64,000 nucleotides of DNA from an uncultured Myxococcales bacterium (GCA_903847405.1 CAINDP010000115.1:1-64000), one strand, 5' to 3'. Shown: positions 48,390 to 57,548, numbered from the stretch's first letter. Translations and numbers: made by a program. Notes: a model not told the origin generated them from the sequence alone.

Positions 48390-49064
48390 ATGGCAACGAC
48401 GAAGAGGGTCGCGGTGATCCTTTCGGGATGCGGCGTGTTCGACGGCAGCGAAATCCACGAGGCGACGCTGTCGCTGCTGGCGCTGGACCAGCGGGGGGCC
48501 GTGGCGATCATCGCGGCGCCGGACGTGCCGCAGGCCAAGGTGCACGATCATTCCAACGCGGTTGACGTCCACGGCGAAACGCGCAACGTGCTGGTCGAGT
48601 CGGGGCGCATCGCCCGGGGCAACATCCGGCTGCTGTCGACGCTGTCGCCCGAGGACGTGGACGCGGTGATCCTGCCGGGCGGTTTCGGCGCCGCGCTGAA
48701 CCTGTCCACGCTGGCGAAGGCGGGGGCGGACCTGGCGGTGGAACCGACGACGCTGGCGTTCCTGAAGGCCGTGTACCAGGCCGGCAAGCCGCTGTGCGCG
48801 CTGTGCATCGCGCCGCCGATCCTGGCGAAGGTCCTGGCGGAACTGGGCATCAAGGGCGTCCGGATGACCATCGGCAACGACCCGGCCACCGCCGCCGTGA
48901 TCACCGCCCTGGGCCAGACCCACGTGACGTGTCCCGCGTCGTCCTTCGTCGCAGATCCCGCCCGGAAGATCGTGACGTCGCCCGCCTACATGCTGGCCGG
49001 CGGCATCGCGGAACTGTGGATGGGGATCAACGCGGCGGTGGGGGAACTGCTGGACCTGGCGTGA
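48390..49064 (+). CDS. elbB: ElbB-like glyoxalase (isoprenoid biosynthesis protein, DJ-1/PfpI fold)
   Basis: A 224-residue class I glutamine-amidotransferase-like protein. Conserved elements are RVAVILSGCGVFDGSEIHEA at the start, VHGETRNVLVESGRIARG, DAVILPGGFGAALNLSTLA and the nucleophile elbow KPLCALCIAPPILAKVL (Cys). These match ElbB, described as a glyoxalase-III-like protein linked to isoprenoid metabolism. Length is typical. A TTGACT lies 50 bp upstream, but no convincing -10. Confidence 0.92.
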   Translation: MATTKRVAVILSGCGVFDGSEIHEATLSLLALDQRGAVAIIAAPDVPQAKVHDHSNAVDVHGETRNVLVESGRIARGNIRLLSTLSPEDVDAVILPGGFGAALNLSTLAKAGADLAVEPTTLAFLKAVYQAGKPLCALCIAPPILAKVLAELGIKGVRMTIGNDPATAAVITALGQTHVTCPASSFVADPARKIVTSPAYMLAGGIAELWMGINAAVGELLDLA

Positions 49065-49093
49065 GGTCGGGGGAGGTTCCGGGAAGGGCAGGG

Positions 49094-49648
49094 CTACTCC
49101 TGGATCGGCCCGGGCTCGCTGCCGACGCGGTTGTCCTGAAGATCCCTCGCGTACTCCTTCGCGAACTCCACGTAGTGATCGGCCGAGTCCTTCAGGGCGG
49201 CGATCTCGGCGTCCGTCAACGGCCGCCGGACCTTCGCAGGCACGCCCACGGCCAGGTGCCCGTCGGGAATGATCATGCCCTCGGGGACCAGGGCGCCCGC
49301 GCCGACCATGGCGTTTTCGCCCACCACCGCCTCGTCCAGGACCGTCGCGCCCATGCCGACCAGGCAGCGGCGCTTCAGGTGACAGCCGTGGAGGACCGCG
49401 TTGTGGCCGACGGTCACCTCGTCCTCGATGATCAGCGGCGTGCGGCCGGTGGACTCGTGCAGCACGCAGCCGTCCTGGATGTTCGATCGGGCGCCGATGC
49501 GCACGGCGCCCACGTCGCCGCGAATGGTCGCGTGGAACCAGACCGACGATTCCGGGCCGATCTGGACGTCGCCCGCGATGACGACGTGGTCCAGGATCAG
49601 CGCGTCGGGATGGATGCGGGGCGCGCGGCCCTTGAACGACTTGATCAT
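49094..49648 (-). CDS. Gamma-carbonic-anhydrase-like hexapeptide protein
   Basis: A 184-residue left-handed beta-helix protein of the YrdA/PaaY/CaiE group. Hexapeptide turns (VVIAGDVQIGPESSVWFHATIRGDVGAVRIG) and the three zinc His regions (VLHESTG, VGHNAVLHGC) are visible. The family includes gamma carbonic anhydrases and metal-dependent thioesterase-like proteins, so activity is unproven. It is 22 bp downstream of the NtrC-type regulator gene and may share its transcript. Confidence 0.92.
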   Translation of the reverse strand: MIKSFKGRAPRIHPDALILDHVVIAGDVQIGPESSVWFHATIRGDVGAVRIGARSNIQDGCVLHESTGRTPLIIEDEVTVGHNAVLHGCHLKRRCLVGMGATVLDEAVVGENAMVGAGALVPEGMIIPDGHLAVGVPAKVRRPLTDAEIAALKDSADHYVEFAKEYARDLQDNRVGSEPGPIQE

Positions 49649-49670
49649 GGTGACCTCCGGGTGCAGCGAC

Positions 49671-51017
49671 CTACAGTTTACGATAGATGGTCCGGGTGGC
49701 GATGCCCAGCAACTGCGCGGCCAGCCGCTTGTTGCCGCGGGTCAGGCGCAGGGTCTGCTGGATCACCTGCTGCTCGATTTCGTCCAGGGGCGTGCCCAAC
49801 TGGATCGTCAGGTACTGCATGGCGCTGGCGTCGGACGCCACCAGGTCGGGCAGGTCCTCGGGGCGGATGGTGTCGCCCCGGCTCAGAACGACGGCGTGCT
49901 CGATGGTGTTTTCCAGTTCGCGGACGTTGCCCGGCCAGTCGTGGGCGATCAGCAGGTCCATGGCCTCGCGGGTGATCGTCCGCACTTCCTTCCGGTTCTT
50001 TTCCGCGAAGCGCGACAGGAAGTGCTGGGCCAGCAGCGGGATGTCGTCGCTGCGTTCGCGCAGGGCCGGCAGCGTCATCGAAATGACGTTCAGGCGATAG
50101 AACAGGTCCTCGCGGAAGCGCCCGGTGCGGGACATCTCCAGGAGGTTCTTGTTGGTGGAGGCCACGACGCGGACGTCCACGCGCAGGGTCTGGGTGCCGC
50201 CCAGGCGCTCGAACTCGCCCTCCTGCAGCACGCGCAGCAGTTTCGCCTGGATCATGGGATCCAGCTCCGCCACCTCGTCCAGGAACAGGGTGCCGCCGTC
50301 GGCCATCTTGAACCGGCCCTCGCGGCGGGCGAAGGCGCCGGTGAATGCGCCGCGCTCGTGGCCGAACAGTTCGGATTCCAGCAGCGTGACCGGGATGGCG
50401 GCGCAGTTGATCGCGACGAAGGGCCCGCGGTTGCGGCGGCTGCGGCGGTGGATGGCCCGGGCGACCAGTTCCTTGCCGGTTCCGGATTCGCCCATGATCA
50501 GCACGGTGGTGGAGGCCTGGGCGACCTGGGTGATCGTGTCCTGGACGCGGCGCATCGCGGCGGAGGTGCCCACCAGGCTGCGCTCGCCGGTGACCGCTTC
50601 CAGTTCCGCGCGCAGCGCCTGGTTTTCGGCCTTCAGGGAGGCCTTTTCGTAGGCGCGCGTCACGCTGCGGACGACCAGGGGGCGCTTGAGGGGCTTGGTG
50701 ACGAAGTCGTAGGCGCCTTCCCGCATGGCTTCCACGGCCCGCTCGATGGTCCCGAAGGCGGTCATGATGACCACCTCGGTGTCGGGGCGCAGGGCCTTGA
50801 CCGCCCGCAGCAGGTCCATGCCGTCCATGCCGGGCATGCGCAGGTCCGCCAGCACCACGCCGAAGTCCTCGCCGCGCAGGACCTCCAGGCCCTCCTCGCC
50901 CGAAGCGCCGGTGCGGACGTAGAACCCCTCGCGGTCGAAGATTTCGCGCAGGGATTCCACGGCGGCGCCGTCGTCGTCGACGACCAGGAGGCGGGGGCGG
51001 GGAGCATTGCTAGCCAT
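49671..51017 (-). CDS. Sigma-54-dependent NtrC-family response regulator
   Basis: A 448-residue regulator. The N-terminal receiver domain has RLLVVDDDG and the phospho-acceptor Asp in [13 protein letters not shown]. The central AAA+ domain has GESGTGKEL, the sigma-54 contact loop ERGAFTGAF and LFLDEVAEL. The C-terminal Fis-type helix-turn-helix includes [23 protein letters not shown]. All activation motifs are intact. No histidine kinase is adjacent, so it is an orphan regulator whose partner is elsewhere. No -24/-12 promoter was found by eye near it. Confidence 0.95.
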   Translation of the reverse strand: MASNAPRPRLLVVDDDGAAVESLREIFDREGFYVRTGASGEEGLEVLRGEDFGVVLADLRMPGMDGMDLLRAVKALRPDTEVVIMTAFGTIERAVEAMREGAYDFVTKPLKRPLVVRSVTRAYEKASLKAENQALRAELEAVTGERSLVGTSAAMRRVQDTITQVAQASTTVLIMGESGTGKELVARAIHRRSRRNRGPFVAINCAAIPVTLLESELFGHERGAFTGAFARREGRFKMADGGTLFLDEVAELDPMIQAKLLRVLQEGEFERLGGTQTLRVDVRVVASTNKNLLEMSRTGRFREDLFYRLNVISMTLPALRERSDDIPLLAQHFLSRFAEKNRKEVRTITREAMDLLIAHDWPGNVRELENTIEHAVVLSRGDTIRPEDLPDLVASDASAMQYLTIQLGTPLDEIEQQVIQQTLRLTRGNKRLAAQLLGIATRTIYRKL

Positions 51018-51061
51018 CGATACGACCGCTTGAGATGCCGGAGTCGAATAGCACGGATGGG

Positions 51062-51622
51062 CTAGAACCGGAAGTTGGTGCCCAGGAGGAGCTGGTAGAT
51101 GAAGCAGGCGTCCACATCGGCGGCGAAGGTCGCGCCCAGGTTCAGGGGCTGGAACATCAGTTCGACGTTCGGATGGACCAGGTAGCTGATGCCCGCGCCG
51201 ACCCGGAGGAAGCCGGAGGCAGTGCCGTTGCCCCCCTTGGACACATCGAAACTCGGGCCGATGTCGAGGAGGGGCCAGACGTACAGCGGGTGGTCCTTGA
51301 GAACCCGGATCTTGTAGCGCGCGCCGATGGGCAGCGCGATGGACGCGGCCTTCTTGCGCACGTTCACCATGAACCCGAAGTGCGGCGCCAGTTCGCCGGG
51401 GCCTACCTTGAAGGTGTATTCGACCGGGATTTCCATCGAGAACGCCGAGAAGGTTCCGACGTCGGGGACGACCAGCATGATGAATCCCAGCTGGAGGCCC
51501 ACCGACCAGGGCTTGTCCGACAGGTTGATGTTCGTCCCCGCCTGGGCCTTGGCCGCGGGCAGGGTCACCAGCACCAGCGCGGCCAGCAGGGCCAGCGCGA
51601 CGGAACGCAGCGTCTTTTTCAT
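51062..51622 (-). CDS. Small outer-membrane beta-barrel protein
   Basis: A 186-residue protein with a Sec signal (LALLAALVLVTLPAAKAQA) and a mature part of alternating strands (SVGLQLGFIMLV, MEIPVEYTFKV, HFGFMVNV, VGAGISYLVHPNVELMFQPL) ending in aromatic LLLGTNFRF, typical for a barrel inserted by the BAM complex. It resembles small OmpW- or OmpA-barrel-size proteins. GGAGGATTC precedes the ATG at 51620-51622. Function unknown. Confidence 0.82.
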   Translation of the reverse strand: MKKTLRSVALALLAALVLVTLPAAKAQAGTNINLSDKPWSVGLQLGFIMLVVPDVGTFSAFSMEIPVEYTFKVGPGELAPHFGFMVNVRKKAASIALPIGARYKIRVLKDHPLYVWPLLDIGPSFDVSKGGNGTASGFLRVGAGISYLVHPNVELMFQPLNLGATFAADVDACFIYQLLLGTNFRF

Positions 51623-51735
51623 GAATCCTCCGATGCCATCAAGGTCACGGCAACGATAAACCGGGTGGGGGGCAAACGCCAAGCAGGCGAAACGGACGCG
51701 GCGGGAATGGAAGGGGATCGCGGGGCACGGGGCCG

Positions 51736-53580
51736 TCAATGCCCGCCGGAGCCCGAGGGTTTCGCGTTCCAGATGCGGGTCAGAAGCAGCAGGCCGATGA
51801 CGGCGAAGGGCGCCAGGAAGAGGGGCCAGTACCGCCAGTCCTGGGAGGTCAGGTAGCCCAGCGAGACGGACTGCACCGCGGTTCCCAGGTACACGAACCC
51901 GTCGATCATGCCGACCGCGGTCGCGGCGCCCTTCCGCCCCCCGAAGTCCATGGTCGCGGTGCCGGACAGCAGGCCGTGCGTGCCGATCACGCCCAGGGAC
52001 AGCAGGAACACGAAGAAGCCCAGGTACCAGGGGGGCAGGGTCAGTCGCGGGCCCGCCGACAGCGTGCGCTGGTCCCCGGCCTCGGCGGTGGGCATGGGAT
52101 CGTTCATGGCCAGCGCGATTTCGGTGCCGTCCCGTTGCACCACGAACCGGATGCCTCCGCGGGCCTCGGCGGCCGGGAGGACGGTCGCGGGCTCGACCGG
52201 CTCGCGGGTGCACAGGCAGCGCCGCAGGTCCCACACGACCCCGTCGCCCTTGCACACGGACGGCATGCACTGGACGGCGCGGGACACGGCGGCCCAGGTG
52301 TCGTCGGCCTGCAGCGGGACTCCGTTGACGGAAATGATCTGGTCGCCGGGCTTCAGCGGGACCTTCCGGTCATCGGCCCAGCCCACGACGGCCGGACGCT
52401 GGCCCAGGGTCGGCAGCATGCCCAGCGTGCAGACGAAGACCAGGATGTACAGGAAGCCCGCGGCCGGGGCGCGGCGGCTCTGGAACAGCCAGTCGCTGAT
52501 GTGTCCCGCGACGTTGGCGCCGATGACGCCCGCCACGAACAGCCATCCGCCCCAGCCGGCCTGCAGGAAGGGCAGCAGGGTCACGATGGCGCCCACCGAC
52601 ACCAGGGCGACGCGCGTGCGGCCCTTGGTCCGGCTGGCGATGAGGAACAGGACGATGCCGATGCACAGGGCGCCGACGATGAAGGGCCAGTACTCCCACG
52701 AACCGTTGCGCAGGGGGTGGCTGGCGGGCAGGACCCAGTATTCCTTCGCGAAGATCGGGAACCAGTGCATGACGCCGTTGCGCAGGACGCCCGTGCAGAA
52801 CTCGACGAAGGCGATCGTCAGGATGATCGGGTTCGTCAGGACGCGCTTGACGATCTGCGAAAGGGGGATGTCGCCCACGCCGGACGAGGCGTCGCCGGTG
52901 TCGAAGTCCTGGTGGCCGGCCTGGCCCGGGCGGTCGCGCAGCAGGAAGAACTCGACGACGGCCATGATCAGCAGCAGCCCGGCCGGGAAGAAGAACACCC
53001 ACCAGGACGACATCGTGCCCGCGGGGCCCCAGGTGCTGGTCCAGGCCAGCACCCACTCGTTGACGCTGAAGGCGAAAAAGACGCCGGACGAGATCATCGT
53101 GCCGAAGATGCCCGAAAAACTGCCGCGCTCGCGGACGTGGAACCACGACGAATTGACCTTGACGATGGCGACGGCCGCCGCGCTCTGGAAGTACATGTTG
53201 ATCGCGTACAGCACGGACATCGTCGCGACCAGGTCGAAGGGTAGGGCGCCCGGCGACAGGATCATCGAGCGGATGTACCCGCCCATGAGGAGGTTCGCGA
53301 TGCCCGCGCCGATGGCGGCCGCCAGGATCGCCTTCTTGCCCCCGACCTTGTCCGTGACGGGGCCGTTGACCAGGAAGGAAATGGCGTAGACCAGCGTCCC
53401 GATTCCGAAGATCAGGCCGAAGTCCTCCTTGTTCATCAGGTCGCCCAGGGCGTTCTTGGCCACCGTCAGGTTGTAGCGGCCCATGTAAAGGAAGGCGTAC
53501 GTCAGGCCCATCGGGAACCAGTTCAGGAAGCGGCGGTGGCGGAAGGACGTCGAGTGCACCGGGGCTGAATCCAGGACCAT
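51736..53580 (-). CDS. OPA-family MFS transporter with inserted PDZ-like domain
   Basis: A 614-residue membrane protein. The N-terminal half (NWFPMGLTYAFLYMGRYNL, then LVNGPVTDKVGGKKAILA) follows the organophosphate:phosphate antiporter (GlpT/UhpT) pattern. It differs from a 12-helix OPA protein in two ways: two additional helices (about residues 295-340), and a ~120-residue soluble insertion (about 385-505) with KPGDQIISVNGVPLQADDTWAAV, the core of a PDZ domain, plus three to four Cys. By topology the insertion would be periplasmic. It lies 15 bp after an exported TPR-like gene, in an operon with a secreted phosphoesterase, suggesting uptake of a phosphoester or phosphate. Confidence 0.82.
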   Translation of the reverse strand: MVLDSAPVHSTSFRHRRFLNWFPMGLTYAFLYMGRYNLTVAKNALGDLMNKEDFGLIFGIGTLVYAISFLVNGPVTDKVGGKKAILAAAIGAGIANLLMGGYIRSMILSPGALPFDLVATMSVLYAINMYFQSAAAVAIVKVNSSWFHVRERGSFSGIFGTMISSGVFFAFSVNEWVLAWTSTWGPAGTMSSWWVFFFPAGLLLIMAVVEFFLLRDRPGQAGHQDFDTGDASSGVGDIPLSQIVKRVLTNPIILTIAFVEFCTGVLRNGVMHWFPIFAKEYWVLPASHPLRNGSWEYWPFIVGALCIGIVLFLIASRTKGRTRVALVSVGAIVTLLPFLQAGWGGWLFVAGVIGANVAGHISDWLFQSRRAPAAGFLYILVFVCTLGMLPTLGQRPAVVGWADDRKVPLKPGDQIISVNGVPLQADDTWAAVSRAVQCMPSVCKGDGVVWDLRRCLCTREPVEPATVLPAAEARGGIRFVVQRDGTEIALAMNDPMPTAEAGDQRTLSAGPRLTLPPWYLGFFVFLLSLGVIGTHGLLSGTATMDFGGRKGAATAVGMIDGFVYLGTAVQSVSLGYLTSQDWRYWPLFLAPFAVIGLLLLTRIWNAKPSGSGGH

Positions 53581-53595
53581 CGTTTCCTCCTCGGG

Positions 53596-54183
53596 CTACT
53601 TCGGAGCGGGTTCGAAGCCGCCGGATCGCTGGGCGGGGGCCGTTGGGTCCAGTCCCTGCGAGGGGTTGCCGTACCGGCGCCAGGCGCCCAGGACGGTGTC
53701 GCGTGCTTCCGGGGTGGTCGCCACGCTCCAGGCGCGCCGGAGGGCGGCCCGGCCCTCGTCCGGTCGCGCATGTTCCAGCCAGTAGCCGCCCACGGCGACC
53801 CAGCGGTTCGGATCCTCGGGGTGGGCCAGGGCTTCGTCGTGGAGGCGTTCCCCGGGATCCTTGCGGCCGTCCGGCCGTGGAACGCCGGCGTCGCGGGGCA
53901 GGGGCGGAGTTTCGGTCGACGAGGGCGCCATCCGAGGCACCTGCGGGGGGACCGGCGGGGCGCCGGATGGCGACGAGCGCGGCGCGACGACGGCGGGACG
54001 CGGGCCGAAGGCGGCGGGGGGCGGGACGGCCGCGACCGGCGGGGCCTGGAGGGGTTCGAGGTCCCCGGGACCGGGGATCGACGGGAAACCGCCCGGATTG
54101 GTGAAATGCAACCAGGTTCCCACGCCGACGGCGACCGCCAGGCCCAGGAGGCCCGCGGCCAGTGCCCTGGTGCGGTGTTTCAT
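53596..54183 (-). CDS. Exported Pro-rich protein with C-terminal helical repeat
   Basis: A 195-residue protein with an N-terminal membrane helix (ALAAGLLGLAVAVGVGTWL), a ~85-residue Ala/Pro linker, and a C-terminal helical region (HDEALAHPEDPNRWVAVGGYWLEHARPDEGRAALRRAW) resembling one or two TPR hairpins. No enzyme motif is seen. Its ATG overlaps the end of the phosphoesterase gene (4 bp), so it is translated with it; a scaffold role between the phosphoesterase and the OPA transporter is possible. Confidence 0.7.
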   Translation of the reverse strand: MKHRTRALAAGLLGLAVAVGVGTWLHFTNPGGFPSIPGPGDLEPLQAPPVAAVPPPAAFGPRPAVVAPRSSPSGAPPVPPQVPRMAPSSTETPPLPRDAGVPRPDGRKDPGERLHDEALAHPEDPNRWVAVGGYWLEHARPDEGRAALRRAWSVATTPEARDTVLGAWRRYGNPSQGLDPTAPAQRSGGFEPAPK

Positions 54184-55916
54184 GGGCGGCCGGTCCGGCG
54201 ACCGGCCGGCCGGGCGGCCAGTGCGGCCAATGCGACCAGGAACGGCAGCAGGAAACCGGCCGGAACGGGCGACCGGGCACCCGCGGAACAGCCGCCGCCC
54301 TTCGCGCCGGCGACACAGGCGCCGTCGGTGCACGTCATGCCCCGATCGGCGCAGGATTCCACGGTCGTCCAGGTCCGGGCGTCGGCCGCGCACTGAACGA
54401 GGGCCGCGCCGTCGCACCGGGTGGCGCCGACGACGCACAAGCCCGTCGGTGCGTCCGGGGAGGTTTCGAGGGTTGCGTCCTCCCGGGCCGGGGGAACGTC
54501 GCCGTCGTCCGCGCCGGGCGCCTGATCGGGGAGGGACGCCATTTCGGCCTGGGTGTCGGTCTGGATCGCAGGCACGTCCTCCGCGGGAACGTCGGGCGCC
54601 GCGTCCGGGATGGTCGCGACGTCGGAGGTGTCCGGGTCGTCCGGCGGGACCGCCGGGTGGGCGGCCTCGTCCTCGCCGGCCGGGGAGGCGCATCCCGGGT
54701 CGTCCGGCCAGTCGGTCCGTCCGTCGACGTCGTCGTCGATGCCGTTGCTGCAGGCGGTGGCGCCCACGCGGAACGCGGTTTCGTGGTCGTTCCGGTTCCA
54801 CGGGGAGGCCTGGACCCGCAGGGTATGCGTGCCGGCGGCCATGCCGGTGCTGTCGAAGGTCGCGGCCCAGACGTGGGGCTGGGCTTCGGCCATGGGGGTC
54901 CAGGCGCCGCCGTCGACCTGGAAGCGGACCGCGTCGGGAGCCTTGTCGCCGAACACCAGGGCGCGGACCGGGCACTGCGTCCAGTTGGCCGGGACGTTGG
55001 TGGCGCGCGGGTTGCCGCCTCCCAGGTTCACGTCCACCGGGGCCGTCGTCACCACGTAGGGCCAGGTCGCCGCCGCGAACACCCGTGCCGACAGCGCCCC
55101 TGCGTCCACGGCCAGCAGCGCGACGTGGTCCTGGTCGGACTTGCCCAGGCTGTCGAGGTTCAGGTGCAGCGTCCGGCCCCGGTACTCCGAAGCGAACGCG
55201 TGGGTGTGGCCGTAGACGTACGCGTCCACGTCGAAGGCCTCCAGCAGGGCCTTGAACTCGGCCTTGCCGCCTTCGATCGAATTGCCGATGTCGCGGTCCA
55301 CCGGGTGGTGGCCGAAGGCCAGGCGGACCGTCGCGTCGGCGTTGTCGTCGAAGGCCTTCTGCAGGAACGCCAGTTCCCCCGCGTCGAGGGTGGCGTTGTC
55401 CGCCAGGACGCCGCCGCCGTCGCTGGCCGGGGTCGACGTCGTCAGCAGGTGCACGCTGCCGGCCGGCCCGTCGCGGCGGATCGAATGCTGGGTCTGGTGG
55501 TCGGCGCTGCCCTGGATCGAATACTGGAGGTAGTGCGGCATGCCCTTGTCGGCGTACTGGTCGTGGTTCCCAGGCAGGTCCACGTAGGTGTCCGGCGTCA
55601 CCCCGCCGTCGTCCAGGATCGCGCGGTACTTCGTCCACTCCTCCTCCTGCTGACCGGTCGGGATCGGCAGCAGGCCCGTGGCGTCGGTCAGATCGCCGCA
55701 GTTGAGGATCAGCGTGGGCTGGATCGACTGGGCACCTTCCCGGGTCAGCCACGCCAGGTTTTCGTTCGCGCGGTCACCGGAAGACCCGATGTGCGAGTCC
55801 GAAACCACGACGAACCAGTCGATCCGCGAGGCGTCCGGCGCGTATTCGGCGGACGCGGGGAAGGCGGGCAGGAGCGTGGCGAGTACGACGATGGCGAAGG
55901 CGGCGTGGCGCAACAT
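54180..55916 (-). CDS. Secreted metallophosphoesterase with MYXO-CTERM-like tail
   Basis: A 578-residue exported protein. After a signal peptide (cleavage near PASAEY), the calcineurin-like domain shows VVVSDSHIG, LILNCGDLTD, LPGNHDQYA, AFGHHPVD and VYGHTHAF, the complete five-motif set for a two-metal phosphoesterase. A beta domain and a CSNGIDDDVDGRTDWPDDPGC motif (common in myxobacterial surface proteins) follow, then an acidic Asp/Pro linker, four more Cys and a tail with GGGCSAGA, a hydrophobic helix and a final Arg cluster, as in MYXO-CTERM sorting signals. The ATG is at 55914-55916. It heads the operon with the TPR-like protein and the OPA transporter. Confidence 0.86.
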   Translation of the reverse strand: MLRHAAFAIVVLATLLPAFPASAEYAPDASRIDWFVVVSDSHIGSSGDRANENLAWLTREGAQSIQPTLILNCGDLTDATGLLPIPTGQQEEEWTKYRAILDDGGVTPDTYVDLPGNHDQYADKGMPHYLQYSIQGSADHQTQHSIRRDGPAGSVHLLTTSTPASDGGGVLADNATLDAGELAFLQKAFDDNADATVRLAFGHHPVDRDIGNSIEGGKAEFKALLEAFDVDAYVYGHTHAFASEYRGRTLHLNLDSLGKSDQDHVALLAVDAGALSARVFAAATWPYVVTTAPVDVNLGGGNPRATNVPANWTQCPVRALVFGDKAPDAVRFQVDGGAWTPMAEAQPHVWAATFDSTGMAAGTHTLRVQASPWNRNDHETAFRVGATACSNGIDDDVDGRTDWPDDPGCASPAGEDEAAHPAVPPDDPDTSDVATIPDAAPDVPAEDVPAIQTDTQAEMASLPDQAPGADDGDVPPAREDATLETSPDAPTGLCVVGATRCDGAALVQCAADARTWTTVESCADRGMTCTDGACVAGAKGGGCSAGARSPVPAGFLLPFLVALAALAARPAGRRTGRP

Positions 55917-56045
55917 TCGGAGGTCCTCCCGAGGTCCTGCGACGGCGATGATAGCGCAAATCCCGGGCGGCGTTCCCGTGTCCGTTCCGGGGGGAACGGC
56001 GGGTCGAAAATTCAGTGGAAATGCAGCGGAATCCAGGCGCCTGCG

Positions 56046-56074
56046 TTGACAATCCGGAGGGGGGCGCAGAAAAT
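56046..56074 (+). promoter_or_regulatory. Candidate promoter of small lipoprotein genes
   Basis: TTGACA (56046-56051), a 17-bp spacer and GAAAAT (56069-56074), about 100 bp before the lipoprotein ATG at 56176. The -35 is a perfect consensus. Confidence 0.5.
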
Positions 56075-56175
56075 TGGCACACCTGAAGAAGGGGCCGCGG
56101 CAGGAATCCGGCGGCGTCCGGGTGCCCATCGGGCCCCGAATCGGTGTTCAAGGCTACAGCGTGGAGGTGTTTGTG

Positions 56176-56568
56176 ATGAAGTTTTCGATGGCTCTGGCGA
56201 CCGGCGCGCTCCTGGTGTTCGGCCTGGCCGGCTGCAACGGCAAGATCAAGGCGGACCTGGCGAAGTGCACGGCAGACTCGGCCAAGGCCACTGCCGAACT
56301 GAACGCGTCCAAGGGCGAACTGGACGGTCTGAAGAAGCAGGTGGCCGACCTGACGCAGAAGATGACCGTGGTCAGCAAGGAGCGCGAGGACCTGCTGGTC
56401 CGCGTGACCGAGTGCGATGCCGCGACCAAGGCTGCCGAGGAGGCCGCCGCCGCGAAGGCCGCGCCCGCCCCGAAGAAGGCCGCCGCGAAGAAGGAAGCGC
56501 CGAAGACGTCCACCGGCGCGCCGGTGCCGACGGTCGAAAAGAAGTTCAAGGGCCGGTTCGCGAAGTAG
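56176..56568 (+). CDS. Coiled-coil lipoprotein with Lys/Ala-rich tail
   Basis: A 130-residue lipoprotein: signal ending in the lipobox VFGLAGC, a coiled coil (about 22-85, with heptads such as ADLAKCTADSAKATAELNAS) and a tail rich in Ala, Lys and Pro. Two Cys in the coiled coil could cross-link subunits. This is the general plan of abundant Lpp-like structural lipoproteins, though sequence similarity is not evident. GGAGGTGTTTGTG precedes the ATG. Confidence 0.75.
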   Translation: MKFSMALATGALLVFGLAGCNGKIKADLAKCTADSAKATAELNASKGELDGLKKQVADLTQKMTVVSKEREDLLVRVTECDAATKAAEEAAAAKAAPAPKKAAAKKEAPKTSTGAPVPTVEKKFKGRFAK

Positions 56569-56611
56569 TTCGCGCCCTGGTGATGACGGAAACCCTGAAG
56601 GAGATATCCCC

Positions 56612-57013
56612 ATGAAGAAGTTCAGCATGATCCTGGCCGGCGCCCTGCTGGCGGTTGCCTTTGTCGCGTGCGACGCGACGAACACCACCAACGACGTGAT
56701 CGGCGACACGAGCACCGACCAGGCCCCCGTCTGCACCGAGGTCCCGACCGCGACGTTGAATCTGGCGTGCGCGCAGTACCGCGAGGCCCTGTGCAGCCGC
56801 CACGTGGACTGCAGCACCTACGGCTCGATGACCGAGTGCGACACGTGGTTCAATGGCGAGTACGGCGCGTGCGAGGATGCTCCCGCGGACGCCCTGGACG
56901 CCACGTCCCAGGCCTACCTGAAGACCTGCCTGTGCGATCTGCCCGACGCGGTCTGTACGGCCCTGGTCGCCAACGGCGCCGAGGCCACGATCCCCGCTTG
57001 CGGCAGTTTCTGA
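56612..57013 (+). CDS. Small Cys-rich lipoprotein, paralogue A
   Basis: A 133-residue lipoprotein (lipobox VAFVAC). The mature domain has eight Cys in an order shared with the next lipoprotein gene (ACAQYREALCSRHVDC ... ECDTWFNGEYGACED ... TCLCDLP ... CTALV ... CGSF). No known function; the pattern resembles the Cys-pair helical repeats common in myxobacterial lipoproteins. AAGGAGATATCCCC precedes the ATG. Confidence 0.75.
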   Translation: MKKFSMILAGALLAVAFVACDATNTTNDVIGDTSTDQAPVCTEVPTATLNLACAQYREALCSRHVDCSTYGSMTECDTWFNGEYGACEDAPADALDATSQAYLKTCLCDLPDAVCTALVANGAEATIPACGSF

Positions 57014-57096
57014 TCCGCGCGTTCCGAACCCCCTCCAAACCCCCGCATTTTCCCTGATCGACCGCATCGCAGCGAGCATTCCCTCGCAGCAAGGGA

Positions 57097-57125
57097 TTGA
57101 CGTCGCGAGCCGCCGGTGGTACCAC
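57097..57125 (+). promoter_or_regulatory. Candidate promoter of paralogue B
   Basis: TTGACG (57097-57102), a 17-bp spacer and TACCAC (57120-57125), 27 bp before the ATG at 57153. Confidence 0.45.
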
Positions 57126-57152
57126 CCATCGCAACCCGGTGGGAGGACCCCG

Positions 57153-57548
57153 ATGACGCGTGTGCTCGCGACCCTGACTGTGATCGGTGCGGCGGCCATG
57201 CTGGCTTCCGCCTGTGTCCAGGAATCGAACTGGTCCGCGGACCTGGGCCCGGACGCCCCGGCGTGCACGGTGGTGGCTTCCACGGACGCCAAGGACGCCT
57301 GCGTGCGGTTCCAGGCGGCCCTGTGCGCCCAGGCGGTGGGCTGCGACCTGTTCGCGGCCCTGCCGGCCTGCGTGACCTGGTTCACGGCGACCTACGGCGA
57401 CTGTGAACTGGCCTCGGCGAAGCCGGCCCTCACCGACGACCAGAACACCGCCTTCGTGGCGTGCCTCTGCGGTCTGCCCAACGCCTCCTGCCGCTCGCTG
57501 GGCGAGGGTGGCGTCGAGGTTTCGGTCCCCACCTGCGCGAAGTTCTGA
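57153..57548 (+). CDS. Small Cys-rich lipoprotein, paralogue B
   Basis: A 131-residue lipoprotein (lipobox MLASAC). The mature domain aligns with the gene at 56612 along its length: ACVRFQAALCAQAVGC matches ACAQYREALCSRHVDC, CVTWFTATYGDCE matches CDTWFNGEYGACE, and CLCGLPNASC matches CLCDLPDAVC. The two genes are therefore a diverged tandem duplication. Function unknown. Confidence 0.75.
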   Translation: MTRVLATLTVIGAAAMLASACVQESNWSADLGPDAPACTVVASTDAKDACVRFQAALCAQAVGCDLFAALPACVTWFTATYGDCELASAKPALTDDQNTAFVACLCGLPNASCRSLGEGGVEVSVPTCAKF

